A stretch of 64,000 bases of DNA from Woeseiaceae bacterium (GCA_021773095.1 JAJFKR010000029.1:117066-181065), one strand, 5' to 3'. Numbered from the stretch's first letter, positions 8,419 to 17,358 are shown. Program-made: numbers and translations. The notes: generated by a model from the sequence alone, not told the origin.

Positions 8419-8710
8419 AGCCATTGAAGAACAACAGCATGATTGGTGGAAACAATACGGCCTTGTAATCCTGCGAAGTATCGAACGTCGCAGCCTCGTC
8501 GGTGAAAAACGCATGGTGTTCGATCGTATGGCGCTCAAAAATCAGGCCGAGAAAGCGTGTTCGGTGGTGCATTGGTCCTTTGTGACCCAGGTACTCACTC
8601 AGCAGACAGACGGCAGTCGTAGTGGCGAGATGCAGCGGGCCGGAGTATTTGTTCGAAATATGTCGCCCACGAAACTCGGCCCGGGCTTTTTCAACTGATT
8701 CTATAGTCAT
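8413..8710 (-). pseudogene. Sterol desaturase/fatty acid hydroxylase-like, 5' fragment
   Basis: Begins MTIESVEKARAEF at the ATG at 8710. It carries the family signatures EYLGHKGPMHHR, FERHTIEHHAFFTDEA and QDYKAVLFPPIMLLFF, with His motifs typical of the membrane-bound di-iron hydroxylase/desaturase superfamily. Homology ends at FFNGCF where the insert begins; the frame then runs on through unrelated codons to a stop at 8357. The jump from AVCLLS straight to EYLGHKG suggests a further internal loss of a transmembrane segment, judged from memory of family members. It lies 23 bp after the CoA-transferase gene and was probably co-transcribed with it and the SDR gene. A functional protein is unlikely. 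Confidence 0.7.
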
Positions 8711-8733
8711 TGATGTTGTCCGCTAATTATTGA

Positions 8734-10506
8734 CTAGTCGAGAAAAAAACCGTCCGGATCGAACAGGCGTAATAAGGTGAGTTCGTCCACTGTGGGTAGC
8801 GCCATGCACGTCACATCCGTGTGCTCGTCCGGTGTGCCAAAAAAATCCGGCTTGTCGATCTCGGTGTCCGCGTCGTCGTCATCCGCGGACCGATAAACGC
8901 TGCTGATCGTGAACGCATCGTCATCGCGGGTCATCACTACGCGATCGGTTACGATGGTTCGTACGCGGCTTCCCGGGCTGGTCACGAACTCAACCTGATC
9001 AACCAGCCGTCGCGGGTGATGCGGTACGGTCACAAGGACTTCCGCTGCGCCGGAGGCGACGTCGTTCGCGCCACCGGAACCGGTCAGCAATACATCGCCG
9101 ATGCGGGTTGTGTTGAGGTTTCCACGGCGATCGATTTCGGCTGCCGATAAAACACCGAGCGTCCGGTTGCGGTGACCCGCCGTCATGACGCCCAGCACCT
9201 GGTGAATGTCGCCCAGAGATCTCGCAGTTTCCAGATTGCGATAGTTGAAGAGAAACGGGTCAAGCGGGCAGGGCACCATGCCGTGGATGCCGCTTTCCAC
9301 CAGTAACTCCACCGCCGTTCCTTCCTGTTGTTCCAGGAATACGGCGACCCAGGCGGCAAGTGAAGACAGTCCGAGTCCTGCGAGAACGGTTGTGAAACCC
9401 GCCTCTGAAATGCGCTGCCGAATCTGCCGTGCTGCGAATATGGCCTGGCGTTCCGCACGGCTGACTTCCAGCCGGCGTTTTCCCTGCAGTACGGTCTTCG
9501 CCTCACGAGGCCAGTTGTTTGCGGCAGTTTTCCTGCGCAATGCGTTGGCCCTTGCAACCCCCAGTTTGTCCAGATAATCACTGTGCGACGGGCAGCCGGT
9601 GATCCAGTTTCGGATCCAGTCGTCAAGGTCCTGAGGGCACTTTGCCGCCGTCGCAAGTTCTCCCAGAAACTCGTAGTCATCGACATAGCCACCAATTTCG
9701 GGTACCGGATTTCCTGGCACGGATGTCGGGTGTCCGCCCATTGGTACCTCGCAAACAGCGCTGACGACATGCGCTGGTATACGAGTCAGGTGCGCGTAAC
9801 GGCGGATGAATTCCGGTTCAACGATTTTTTCTACCGTGACGATGACCGATCTTTTGGCGGCGTATACGGCCCAGCTATTGTCGTAGTACGGCGGGCAGAT
9901 CAGGGTATTACCGCTTTCATCGGCGGCGAGGCCGTGGACAATCGTGACGTCGGGATACAACGCCGGCACCACGCCGATATCGCCCTCACCAAACGGGTTT
10001 TCGACGGTCGTGAATTGCTCACGCTGCTTCAGTTCGTCCCCAAGATCGGATCCACCCAGCGAGTGCGTTGGCAGGAACGGCAGATTCAGTGCGGCCGCCT
10101 GCAGGCGCAACGCCAGCGTCTGCATGGTCCAGTCCTCGAACTCAGTGAGCGACCGGCGACAGGCCTCGACGTAAACAGGGTTCGGCGCCGGTGCCGGAAA
10201 AATCGTGGCATGTATAGCGGAAATCGCTTTGCCGACGAGCTGTCCATGAATGGGCACGACAAACTGGTTGCCGAGCGCCGGGGTGGCCAGCGTGAAATTG
10301 GGGTCGCTACCCCAATAACGGCGGCACAGTTCAAAAAGGGCCGCGTTCGGCCTTGCCCAGGCGCCACCGAAATACAACGTGTCTTCGCGGCGTATGTGAC
10401 GATCGATGGCATCACGCAGGCTGCTGACACGGGACGGTCCGCTCGTCGATTGAATGCGAGCGTTCCAGCGTGCGTTTAACTCATCGATGTTTGGCGGCAC
10501 AGACAA
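8734..10506 (-). CDS. Fused family I CoA-transferase (alpha and beta domains)
   Basis: 590-residue protein joining two CoA-transferase family I domains that are usually separate subunits. The N-terminal half has LYFGGAWARPNAALFELCRRY and a VHGLAADESGN segment typical of alpha subunits. The C-terminal half has VELLVESGIHGMV (a Glu near 403 at the position of the catalytic Glu of beta subunits) and VLLTGSGGANDVASGA, common in glutaconate- or IpdB-like subunits. The likely activity is CoA transfer to a carboxylic acid, or CoA-thioester hydrolysis or ring opening as in IpdAB; I cannot choose between these. It is first in a minus-strand run with the broken desaturase and the SDR, and divergent from the large acyl-CoA operon, sharing its promoter region. 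Confidence 0.8.
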   Translation of the reverse strand: MSVPPNIDELNARWNARIQSTSGPSRVSSLRDAIDRHIRREDTLYFGGAWARPNAALFELCRRYWGSDPNFTLATPALGNQFVVPIHGQLVGKAISAIHATIFPAPAPNPVYVEACRRSLTEFEDWTMQTLALRLQAAALNLPFLPTHSLGGSDLGDELKQREQFTTVENPFGEGDIGVVPALYPDVTIVHGLAADESGNTLICPPYYDNSWAVYAAKRSVIVTVEKIVEPEFIRRYAHLTRIPAHVVSAVCEVPMGGHPTSVPGNPVPEIGGYVDDYEFLGELATAAKCPQDLDDWIRNWITGCPSHSDYLDKLGVARANALRRKTAANNWPREAKTVLQGKRRLEVSRAERQAIFAARQIRQRISEAGFTTVLAGLGLSSLAAWVAVFLEQQEGTAVELLVESGIHGMVPCPLDPFLFNYRNLETARSLGDIHQVLGVMTAGHRNRTLGVLSAAEIDRRGNLNTTRIGDVLLTGSGGANDVASGAAEVLVTVPHHPRRLVDQVEFVTSPGSRVRTIVTDRVVMTRDDDAFTISSVYRSADDDDADTEIDKPDFFGTPDEHTDVTCMALPTVDELTLLRLFDPDGFFLD

Positions 10507-10572
10507 TCAGCCCGGGTTCGCCGGCTGGTGCACCTGGTTTTGTCGCATATGGGTACTCTCTGCCGATTAGGA

Positions 10573-10632
10573 ACTCAGTAACTGAGTATTACTTGACAAA
10601 TAAGTTAAACTAAAATTACGCTTGTCACAAGC
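10573..10632. promoter_or_regulatory. Divergent promoter region with two palindromes
   Basis: AT-rich gap between the CoA-transferase gene and the acyl-CoA operon. It holds two perfect odd-length palindromes, ACTCAGTAACTGAGT (10573-10587) and GCTTGTCACAAGC (10620-10632). A possible minus-strand promoter is TTTAGT (10614-10609), 17 bp, TAATAC (10591-10586), overlapping the first palindrome. A possible plus-strand promoter is TTACTT (10589-10594), 16 bp, TAAAAT (10611-10616). Either palindrome could be the operator of the TetR-family regulator encoded at 20579. The palindromes are seen; the promoters and operator role are inference. Confidence 0.5.
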
Positions 10633-10667
10633 TGGGCAACTGCCGGCAACCACGCACGGAGGACAGC

Positions 10668-11825
10668 ATGCTGCCGCAATTTTCTGATGAGCACGAAATG
10701 TTTCGCGACACACTGCGCGATTTCGTCGATCGCGAAGTCAAGCCGAACGCGCTGCAGTGGGAGGAAGACGGGGCCGTTTCCCGCGCTCTGTTTGAGCAAT
10801 TGGGGGAACTGGGTTTTCTCGGTGTGCGTTTGCCGACCGAGTACGGTGGCGGTGGCCTCGACTTCTGGTACACCACGATCCTGATCCAGGAACTCATGCG
10901 CGGCGGAACCATTGGCGTACCGGTCGCCGTCATGGCGCATGCCGAATTCGCAACAATGCTGATCAGTCGCGGTGGTGGCGAGCGCGTTAAGGAAGAATTC
11001 CTGCATGCCGCAACGGCCGGCCGAAAAATCGGTGCGCTTGGGGTCAGCGAGCCGGACGCGGGAAGCGACGTAGCCGCCATTCGTACGCGCGCGGTGCGCG
11101 ATGGTGACGATTACATCGTCAACGGATCGAAGACATTTATCACCAATGGCACGATCGCAGACTACATAACAACCGCGGTACGCACCGGAGGGCCGGGATA
11201 CGGTGGCATCTCGCTACTGGTCATTCCCGCAGACACCCCGGGATTGAGCCGCAAACGCCTGAAGAAAATTGGCACGCACTCATCGGACACAGCGGAGCTT
11301 GCTTTTGAGGATTGCCGCGTGCCGGCGGATTACCTCCTGGGCGGAGAAAACGCCGGTTTCAAGCTCATCATGCAGGGCTTTGAGGGTGAGCGCCTGGTGT
11401 TGTCGATCATAGCCAGTATGGAAATGCGCTTGATGTTCGAAGCGGCGCGAGAGCATGGACATCAGCGCAAGATCTTCGGTCAGTCATTACTCGATTATCA
11501 GGTCTGGCAACACCGGCTTGCGGACGTCCTCACAAAAACAGAGGCGGCAGAGACGCTTGCCTACCGTGCGATCGATCTGTATGTGCGTGGCGAGCCCTGT
11601 GACCGCGTCGTATCCATGGCCAAGCTGTTCGCCTGTGAGTCGGCGCTGGATGTGGCGCGGGAGTGTGCACAGATATTCGGCGGCATGAGTCACATGGAAG
11701 AGTGTGTGATGGCGCGTCTCTATCGCGATTCGCTGGCATTGACCATCGGTGCCGGCAGCAGTGAAGTCATGCGTGAACTCATCGCAAGGTCAGCCGGACT
11801 GATTGGGGAGAAAGCAGCCTCGTGA
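10668..11825 (+). CDS. Acyl-CoA dehydrogenase, isovaleryl/long-chain type active site
   Basis: FAD-dependent alpha,beta-dehydrogenase of an acyl-CoA, 385 residues. N-terminal helical domain to about 120, then the beta-domain signatures LGVSEPDAGSDVAAIRT and NGSKTFITNG, then the C-terminal helical domain. The usual catalytic Glu near the C-terminus (EGTS) is missing, and the sequence reads IGAGSSEVMRE as in isovaleryl-CoA dehydrogenase. A Glu at about 241 in FEGERLVLS matches the alternative base position of the isovaleryl- and long-chain enzymes. That points to a branched, bulky or long acyl-CoA. It is first in a tightly coupled operon, and its stop overlaps the GTG of the next gene. Confidence 0.93.
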   Translation: MLPQFSDEHEMFRDTLRDFVDREVKPNALQWEEDGAVSRALFEQLGELGFLGVRLPTEYGGGGLDFWYTTILIQELMRGGTIGVPVAVMAHAEFATMLISRGGGERVKEEFLHAATAGRKIGALGVSEPDAGSDVAAIRTRAVRDGDDYIVNGSKTFITNGTIADYITTAVRTGGPGYGGISLLVIPADTPGLSRKRLKKIGTHSSDTAELAFEDCRVPADYLLGGENAGFKLIMQGFEGERLVLSIIASMEMRLMFEAAREHGHQRKIFGQSLLDYQVWQHRLADVLTKTEAAETLAYRAIDLYVRGEPCDRVVSMAKLFACESALDVARECAQIFGGMSHMEECVMARLYRDSLALTIGAGSSEVMRELIARSAGLIGEKAAS

Positions 11826-12889
11826 CCTCGGCCAGTACACCGGTTGCCATCGCCGGATGGGGGCAAACAGGCCCTCTGGCGGAAGACTTGCGCTCAATTC
11901 CGGAGATGGTTCTGGACGCAGTGCAGGCGACGCTCAGAAATGCAGCGATGGGTTATGAAGACATTGATGCGGTCGTAACAGCATCGGTTGACGTGTTCGA
12001 TGGAATGACCGCCTCGAACATTGCGGTGACCGAAGTGGTCGGCGCAGTCATGAAGCCCGAAACCAGAATAGCCGCCGATGGTTTGTGTGCCGCAATTCAC
12101 GCCGCCTGCCAGATTCGCGCAGGTGCTTACGACACGGTGTTAGTGGTCGCGCACGCCAAGCCATCCATGTCGGACTTCTACGAACTAACGAAGTGGGCGC
12201 TTGACCCCATTTTTCTGCAATCCCTTGGCATCGACTTCCTGACGTTCGCCGGTCTGCAGGCAGCGGCAATGGCAGCAGAAGATAAAGATGCTGTGGAACG
12301 CTGGGCAGGGCTCGCGGCCTGCCGGCTGGCAGACGCCAGCGGGGATGGAAAATCTCCCGGCAGTACCGAAATTCTGCAGTCGGCACTGGTTACGACACCA
12401 CTGCGAGAAAAAATGTGTGCGCCATTGGCCGATGGTGCCTGTGCCTGCGTTCTGCGCCGTGGTGATGATTCATCGCCAGGCCGAAAAGAGATCCGTCTCA
12501 GCGGTCTCGGTCACGATCTGGCCGCAAACTTTATCGGTGACCGTGAACTCACTGAGTCTGCCGGTCTTGAAAGAGCCGCCGCCCGGGCATACGCGGATGC
12601 TGGTATTAAGCAACCGGAAGACGAAATAGATGTGGCCGAACCGTCAGTCGCATTTGCTCATGAAGAAGAACTTTTTGTTCAGTCGGCCGGGATCAGTGAC
12701 AACACCATTATTTCACCGCATGGAGGATTGTTTGCAGGCAACGTGCCTATTGTAGCCGGCCTGTCGCGCCTGACCGCCGCGGCTGAATACCTGCGCCGTA
12801 ACAACGACTTGCGGGCTGTCGCGCACGGTAGCTGGGGACCTGCAGGGCAAGGACAGGCAATGGTCGTCCTGGAAAACGCAATACCATGA
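11822..12889 (+). CDS. Thiolase-like protein A (SCP-x/Ltp2-like)
   Basis: 355-residue member of the thiolase superfamily, GTG start overlapping the previous stop by 4 bp. A Cys at about 89 (ADGLCAAIHAA) sits near the canonical nucleophile. The C-terminal histidine motif (normally GHP) reads AGNVPIVAG, so the catalytic His is replaced by Asn. Such SCP-x/Ltp2-like proteins pair with DUF35 Zn-ribbon/OB-fold partners; in steroid side-chain breakdown Ltp2-ChsH2 cleaves C-C bonds as a retro-aldolase rather than as a thiolase. Here a second thiolase-like gene and two DUF35 genes follow, so a hetero-oligomer is likely. The exact reaction is unknown. Confidence 0.85.
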   Translation: MTSASTPVAIAGWGQTGPLAEDLRSIPEMVLDAVQATLRNAAMGYEDIDAVVTASVDVFDGMTASNIAVTEVVGAVMKPETRIAADGLCAAIHAACQIRAGAYDTVLVVAHAKPSMSDFYELTKWALDPIFLQSLGIDFLTFAGLQAAAMAAEDKDAVERWAGLAACRLADASGDGKSPGSTEILQSALVTTPLREKMCAPLADGACACVLRRGDDSSPGRKEIRLSGLGHDLAANFIGDRELTESAGLERAAARAYADAGIKQPEDEIDVAEPSVAFAHEEELFVQSAGISDNTIISPHGGLFAGNVPIVAGLSRLTAAAEYLRRNNDLRAVAHGSWGPAGQGQAMVVLENAIP

Positions 12890-14040
12890 GACGCGCCGCT
12901 ATTATCGGCACCGGTCAAACGCATCACGCGAGCAAGCGCGACGATGTGTCGCAGCCGGAACTGGTTCGCGAAGCCTCCGCACGAGCACTCCTCGATGCCG
13001 GTATCGATGCGGCCGCCATCAATGCGGTCGTGATTTCCAGTATGGAGCTATTCGAAGGCCGGGCACTACCGGAACTGTGGCTCGGTGAGGCGGCTTACGC
13101 TGCAGGAAAGCCCTGCATGAAGGTCGCAACCGGTGGCACCTCCGGCACCAGTGCCTGTATCGCCGGCTACCACCAGGTGGCCTCCGGCATGTTCGATCTT
13201 GTGCTGGTTGTAGGTTACGAGAAACATTCAGAAGGCAATACGCAAGCGGGCATGGCCATCGTCGATCCCTACTGGGACAGGGCGGTTGCCTCCGGCGCGC
13301 TTGGCAATTTTGCGTTGTCGATCTCCCAGTACATGGCAGATACCGGAGTCACCGAAGAACAGGCCGCGCGAGTCGCCGTCAAGGCGCGCCGTAACGCAGC
13401 ACGCAATCCGTACGCACACTTACAAATGGCCGATATCACCGTAGAAAAGGTGCTCGAATCCCGCATGCTCGCGCACCCGATACACATGCTCGACATGTGC
13501 CCGCAATCCGATGGTGCCTGTGCCATCGTCATTGCTGCGGAAAAAACGGCCAACAAATTCTGTGACCGCCCCGCGTGGATTGAGGGCGCTGCTACGCGGC
13601 ATCAGCAACCCTACATTGGTGATATTGAGCGGCGTCTGACAACCATGGAAACGCTTAGAAGTGCCGCCAAAGAAGTCTACGCAAAGGCTGGCATCAGTGA
13701 CCCGCGGCGAGACCTGGACGTCGCTGAAATATACGAGCCGGTGACCTATGCAGAGCTCGCCTGGTATGAAGCACTCGGATTCTGCGGCCAGGGCGATGCC
13801 GGCCGGCTGATTGAGGAGGGCGTCACCGAAATGGACGGCGAGTTGCCGGTCAATCCTTCCGGCGGCGTACTCTCGAGCAACCCGGTGGGTGCTTCGGGCG
13901 TGATTCGTGTTGCCGAGGCAGCGTCGCAGGTACTTGGCCGCGCCGGCGAGCACCAGGTTGATGGTGCGACGACGGCGCTCGCAACCGGTTACGGCGTATA
14001 TGCCTGGGCCGATGCGCTGGTGCTGAGGGCAATGTCATGA
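12886..14040 (+). CDS. Thiolase-like protein B lacking Cys and His catalytic residues
   Basis: 384-residue thiolase-fold protein, ATG overlapping the previous stop by 4 bp. Where thiolases have the nucleophilic Cys this protein reads KVATGGTSGTSA with no Cys, and the C-terminal GHP motif reads SSNPVGASG with Asn for His. NPSGGVLSSNPVGASG otherwise keeps the family's CoA-site shape, so the fold is intact. This pattern is known in Ltp2-like aldolases and in thiolase homologues encoded next to DUF35 proteins. It probably works as a complex with protein A and the two Zn-ribbon proteins. Classical Claisen thiolysis is unlikely. Confidence 0.87.
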   Translation: MRRAAIIGTGQTHHASKRDDVSQPELVREASARALLDAGIDAAAINAVVISSMELFEGRALPELWLGEAAYAAGKPCMKVATGGTSGTSACIAGYHQVASGMFDLVLVVGYEKHSEGNTQAGMAIVDPYWDRAVASGALGNFALSISQYMADTGVTEEQAARVAVKARRNAARNPYAHLQMADITVEKVLESRMLAHPIHMLDMCPQSDGACAIVIAAEKTANKFCDRPAWIEGAATRHQQPYIGDIERRLTTMETLRSAAKEVYAKAGISDPRRDLDVAEIYEPVTYAELAWYEALGFCGQGDAGRLIEEGVTEMDGELPVNPSGGVLSSNPVGASGVIRVAEAASQVLGRAGEHQVDGATTALATGYGVYAWADALVLRAMS

Positions 14041-14489
14041 CACGGCCAGTCATCATTTCGCACGAAATGGACGCGACCTGGCGTTATGCGTCCGGTGTGG
14101 CCATGGAACGATTTGCAAACAATTTGCTCGAGCGTCGCATCGAGGCGATGCAGTGCGGTGAGTGCAAACGACGCTACCTGCCGCCGCGGCCGTTTTGCGG
14201 TAATTGCCGTGTCCCACTGACGGACTGGGCACCCGTGGCAAGCGAAGGAGTGCTCGAGGCGTGGACGGTCGTTTATCTGCCAATCGTGGACAACCGGACC
14301 GGCATAACACGCGATGGTCCCTACGCAATGGGGCTCATCAGGCTCGACGGAGCAGACACAACACTCAATCATTACGTAGCCGAAACGGATCCGGCGTGCC
14401 TCAAAGTGGGACAGCGTGTTAAAGCGGTGTGGCGTGAAGAGTTACGCGGCGCGATAGACGATATTCTGCATTTCGAGGTGCTGGAATGA
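14037..14489 (+). CDS. Zn-ribbon/OB-fold (DUF35) acyl-CoA-associated protein 1
   Basis: 150 residues. A rubredoxin-like zinc ribbon, CGECKRRYLPPRPFCGNC (C-x2-C ... C-x2-C), is followed by an OB-fold ending in the VWREELRG segment. Such proteins bind CoA thioesters and act as obligatory partners of thiolase-like enzymes (for example ChsH2 with Ltp2). It overlaps both neighbours by 4 bp, consistent with stoichiometric production with the thiolase-like proteins. Confidence 0.88.
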   Translation: MTRPVIISHEMDATWRYASGVAMERFANNLLERRIEAMQCGECKRRYLPPRPFCGNCRVPLTDWAPVASEGVLEAWTVVYLPIVDNRTGITRDGPYAMGLIRLDGADTTLNHYVAETDPACLKVGQRVKAVWREELRGAIDDILHFEVLE

Positions 14490-14899
14490 TCCGCGAGGGT
14501 TCGATTCGATTACCGTTCGCCTACGCTGCGGGCAAATCGGGTAGTACCTACCTGCGTGCCTTGCAGGAGGAGCAGCGCATTCTCGGGTCACGCTGTTCGG
14601 CGTGTGACCGGATTCTGGCGCCCGCGCGTTCTTTTTGTCCGACTTGCGGTGATGCGGAATTGCAGACCGTCGAGATCGGCCCCGGCGGTGTCCTGCTGGC
14701 GTGGACAGAGCGTCCGGACAAAGGAATTCTCGGCCTTGTAAAACTCGATTCGGCGGACACGGCCATAGTGCATCGCATTCTGGGTAGCAGTGATGTTCTG
14801 TCAACCGGCATGCGGGTACAGGCCCGCTTTGGCGATGCGAGCGACGAAAACCCTGAGGATTCACTGCTCGGCTTTGCGCCGGAGGTAGCGGATTCATGA
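14486..14899 (+). CDS. Zn-ribbon/OB-fold (DUF35) acyl-CoA-associated protein 2
   Basis: 137 residues, second copy of the same family with its own zinc ribbon CSACDRILAPARSFCPTC and a shorter OB-fold. It is divergent from the first, so this is not a recent duplication. Two thiolase-like and two DUF35 genes in a row suggest two pairs or one mixed complex. Starts in a 4-bp ATGA overlap. Confidence 0.87.
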   Translation: MIREGSIRLPFAYAAGKSGSTYLRALQEEQRILGSRCSACDRILAPARSFCPTCGDAELQTVEIGPGGVLLAWTERPDKGILGLVKLDSADTAIVHRILGSSDVLSTGMRVQARFGDASDENPEDSLLGFAPEVADS

Positions 14900-15687
14900 G
14901 TATTCGTAGCGAAGTGCGCGATAACATTCTGCTCGTGACCATCGACAGGCCGGACGCGCGTAACGCGTTGAGTCTCGCCATGACACAGCAGCTGATTGGT
15001 ATCTGGGAGGATTTTCGGGACGATCCGAACTGCCGGGTCGCCATTTTGACCGGCGCTGGGGAGCACTCCTTTTGCGCCGGTGCAGATCTTAAGGAAGTGG
15101 CTGAAGTCTACCGCTCGATGACCGCGGATGAACGCCGTCACAAAGCGCGAACCGAGCCGGGTCTTGGCGGAATCACGCGCAATCTCAATCCCGGCAAACC
15201 CATCATTGCGGCCATCAACGGTCACTGCCTGGCAGGCGGACTGGAAATGGCGCTGGCCTGTGATATTCGTATTGCTTCAGAGAACGCCAGCTTTGGCTTG
15301 CCCGAAGTGCGCTGGGGTTTGATGCCGGGCGCCGGCGGCAGTCAACGCCTGCCACGCACGATTCCGATGAGCACCGCGATGGAAATGCTCCTGACCGGCG
15401 ATGCCATCGACGCCGGAGCGGCTCTGGCATGCGGACTGCTTAGCCGGGTCGTTGCCCAGGATCAGTTGCTCGACGAGGCCTTTGCGTTGGCTCGTCGCAT
15501 CGTGCGTGCAGCACCCTTGTCCGTACAGGCGGTGAGAGCGGCGGCTTACGCCGGGCTGGAGAAGACGCTGGATGAAGGCCTCGAACTCGAGCAGGAGTTC
15601 GCCGAGCCACTGCGCCAGAGCACGGATGTGCAGGAAGGACTTAAAGCATTTATTGAGAAACGCGATCCCGACTGGAAGGGGAAATAG
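14896..15687 (+). CDS. Enoyl-CoA hydratase (both catalytic Glu present)
   Basis: 263-residue crotonase. The oxyanion-hole motif FCAGADLKE, then GGLEMALACDIRIA and FGLPEVRWGLMPGAGGSQRLPR supply both glutamates of a true hydratase, matching Glu144 and Glu164 of rat enoyl-CoA hydratase. It should add water to a 2-enoyl-CoA formed by one of the acyl-CoA dehydrogenases in this operon. 4-bp overlap with the previous gene. Confidence 0.93.
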   Translation: MSIRSEVRDNILLVTIDRPDARNALSLAMTQQLIGIWEDFRDDPNCRVAILTGAGEHSFCAGADLKEVAEVYRSMTADERRHKARTEPGLGGITRNLNPGKPIIAAINGHCLAGGLEMALACDIRIASENASFGLPEVRWGLMPGAGGSQRLPRTIPMSTAMEMLLTGDAIDAGAALACGLLSRVVAQDQLLDEAFALARRIVRAAPLSVQAVRAAAYAGLEKTLDEGLELEQEFAEPLRQSTDVQEGLKAFIEKRDPDWKGK

Positions 15688-15691
15688 ACGT

Positions 15692-16471
15692 ATGGATTTT
15701 AAGACAATTGTTTGCAAACACGAAGGGCCGCTGTTGCGCATCACCCTGAATCGTCCGGAAGTTCTGAATGCTTTCAACGATATCTTGTTGCGTGAAGTCA
15801 GGGAGGCGCTGGAAGCGGGTTACCACGACCGCAATGTGCACACGTTCCTGGTCGACAGCGCGAGCGAAAAAGCCTTCTCGGCAGGTATCGACGTCGCCTA
15901 CGTCAAGGACATGGACGGCTGGGGTACGCGGGAAGTGGGTCGAGAATTGCACAAGACCTTTCTGGCGCTGCGCACAGTCGAGAAGCCCGTTGTGTGCGCG
16001 ATCGACGGTCTTTGCCTGGGTGCGGGACTGGAATTTGCCTTGTCCTGCGATTTCATGATTGCCAGCGAGCGTTCGTCATTCGGTTTGCCGAACATCCATC
16101 GCGGTATTCCGGCAATAGTGGAAGCCGCCATTTTGCCGATCACGATTGGCATTCAGGCCACACGCGAGTTGTGCTACCTGGGCGAGTTCTGGGATGCGAA
16201 GAAGGCCGAACGGCGCGGACTGATTCAGCAAATGACGTCTGTCGAAGGGTTTGACGATGCCGTGAATGCACTGTGCGCAAAGCTCATGAAGAAACCCCCG
16301 CAGGCGCTGGGCACGCAAAAAGAAATTATTCACAAGTGGATGACTACCGACCTCGAATCGGCCATCGACTTTTCTATCAATACCGTTGTCCTGAACTGGC
16401 AAACGAAAGATCAGAAGGAAGGCATGGGTGCGTTTCTCGAGAAACGTGACGCCAGCTTCAAGGGAGAATAA
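15692..16471 (+). CDS. Enoyl-CoA hydratase/isomerase family protein
   Basis: 259-residue crotonase starting at the ATG at 15692 (MDFKTIVCKHEG); an in-frame extension upstream lies inside the previous gene and is rejected. The first catalytic Glu is kept (GAGLEFALSCD), but the second position is Asn (FGLPNIHRG). That favours an isomerase, hydrolase or other crotonase reaction rather than simple hydration. FSAGIDVAYV is the oxyanion-hole loop. It lies 4 bp after the hydratase. Confidence 0.88.
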   Translation: MDFKTIVCKHEGPLLRITLNRPEVLNAFNDILLREVREALEAGYHDRNVHTFLVDSASEKAFSAGIDVAYVKDMDGWGTREVGRELHKTFLALRTVEKPVVCAIDGLCLGAGLEFALSCDFMIASERSSFGLPNIHRGIPAIVEAAILPITIGIQATRELCYLGEFWDAKKAERRGLIQQMTSVEGFDDAVNALCAKLMKKPPQALGTQKEIIHKWMTTDLESAIDFSINTVVLNWQTKDQKEGMGAFLEKRDASFKGE

Positions 16472-16473
16472 AC

Positions 16474-17358
16474 GTGTCGAAGACAATCGTGACCTGTGCG
16501 TTGACCGGTGCGCAGCAAGGTAAGGACGCGAACCCGGCGCTGCCGGAGCAGCCGTCTGAAATCATTCAGCAGGGCATCGATGCCTGGCGTGCCGGCGCAT
16601 CAATCCTGCACATCCACGCACGTGACAGTGGTGGCAAGGCCAGTAGTGACGTTGCTGTGTTCAGGGAAATTGTCGAAGGACTGCGAGAGGGCGGTTGCGA
16701 TGCACTCCTCAACCTGACGACGGGAGGGGCCGTTGCCGGCCTGCCGCTTGACGAGCGCATCAAGGTTGTGCCGGAACTGAAACCCGATATTGCATCGTTC
16801 AGTGTCGGCGGCGGCAGTTTGCTGGGACGTTACGATGTGAAGTCCGAGAGCTGGAAAGGCGATCGCTTCGTGTCCTTGTTTTCGTCGCACGCCGAACTGG
16901 AGCGCGTGGCCAGAATCTTCCAGGACAACGGCGTGAGGCCGGAGCTTGAGGTGTATCACTCGGGCATGTTGAACAATATTGCCGACCTCATGGAACGTGG
17001 CGTTTTTGAAGAGCCCTTGCTCGTCAATATCGTGATGGGCATTCCCGGCGAGACGTCGCGGGCGACCGTCAAGAACCTCTTGTTCATGACCGAAGGCTTG
17101 CCAGCGGGGAGCCAATGGCTGGTATCTGCGATCGGCGCCCGCAACCATTTCCGAATGCTGGGGGCGGTTGTCGCCATGGGTGGTCACGTTCGCGTTGGTC
17201 TTGAGGACAATGTCTATCTGCAGCGTGGCAAGCTGGCCGCGAGCAACGCGGAGCTGGTCGAAAAAGCCGTGCGTGTATTACGCGACCTTGGCAGCGAACC
17301 CGCCACGCCGAGCGAAAGCCGAGAAATTCTGAATATACGAGCAGGAGAAAACCGATGA
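16474..17358 (+). CDS. Beta-keto acid cleavage enzyme (BKACE, former DUF849)
   Basis: 294 residues with a GTG start. TIM-barrel zinc enzyme that condenses a beta-keto acid with acetyl-CoA and splits it into acetoacetate and a new acyl-CoA, as in 3-keto-5-aminohexanoate cleavage. The metal ligands HIHARD (His46 and His48) are in the expected place, with NLTTGG and the C-terminal VRVGLEDN typical of the family. In this operon it would remove the end of a beta-keto acid made by the dehydrogenases and crotonases. The specificity cannot be read from sequence. Confidence 0.88.
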   Translation: MSKTIVTCALTGAQQGKDANPALPEQPSEIIQQGIDAWRAGASILHIHARDSGGKASSDVAVFREIVEGLREGGCDALLNLTTGGAVAGLPLDERIKVVPELKPDIASFSVGGGSLLGRYDVKSESWKGDRFVSLFSSHAELERVARIFQDNGVRPELEVYHSGMLNNIADLMERGVFEEPLLVNIVMGIPGETSRATVKNLLFMTEGLPAGSQWLVSAIGARNHFRMLGAVVAMGGHVRVGLEDNVYLQRGKLAASNAELVEKAVRVLRDLGSEPATPSESREILNIRAGENR

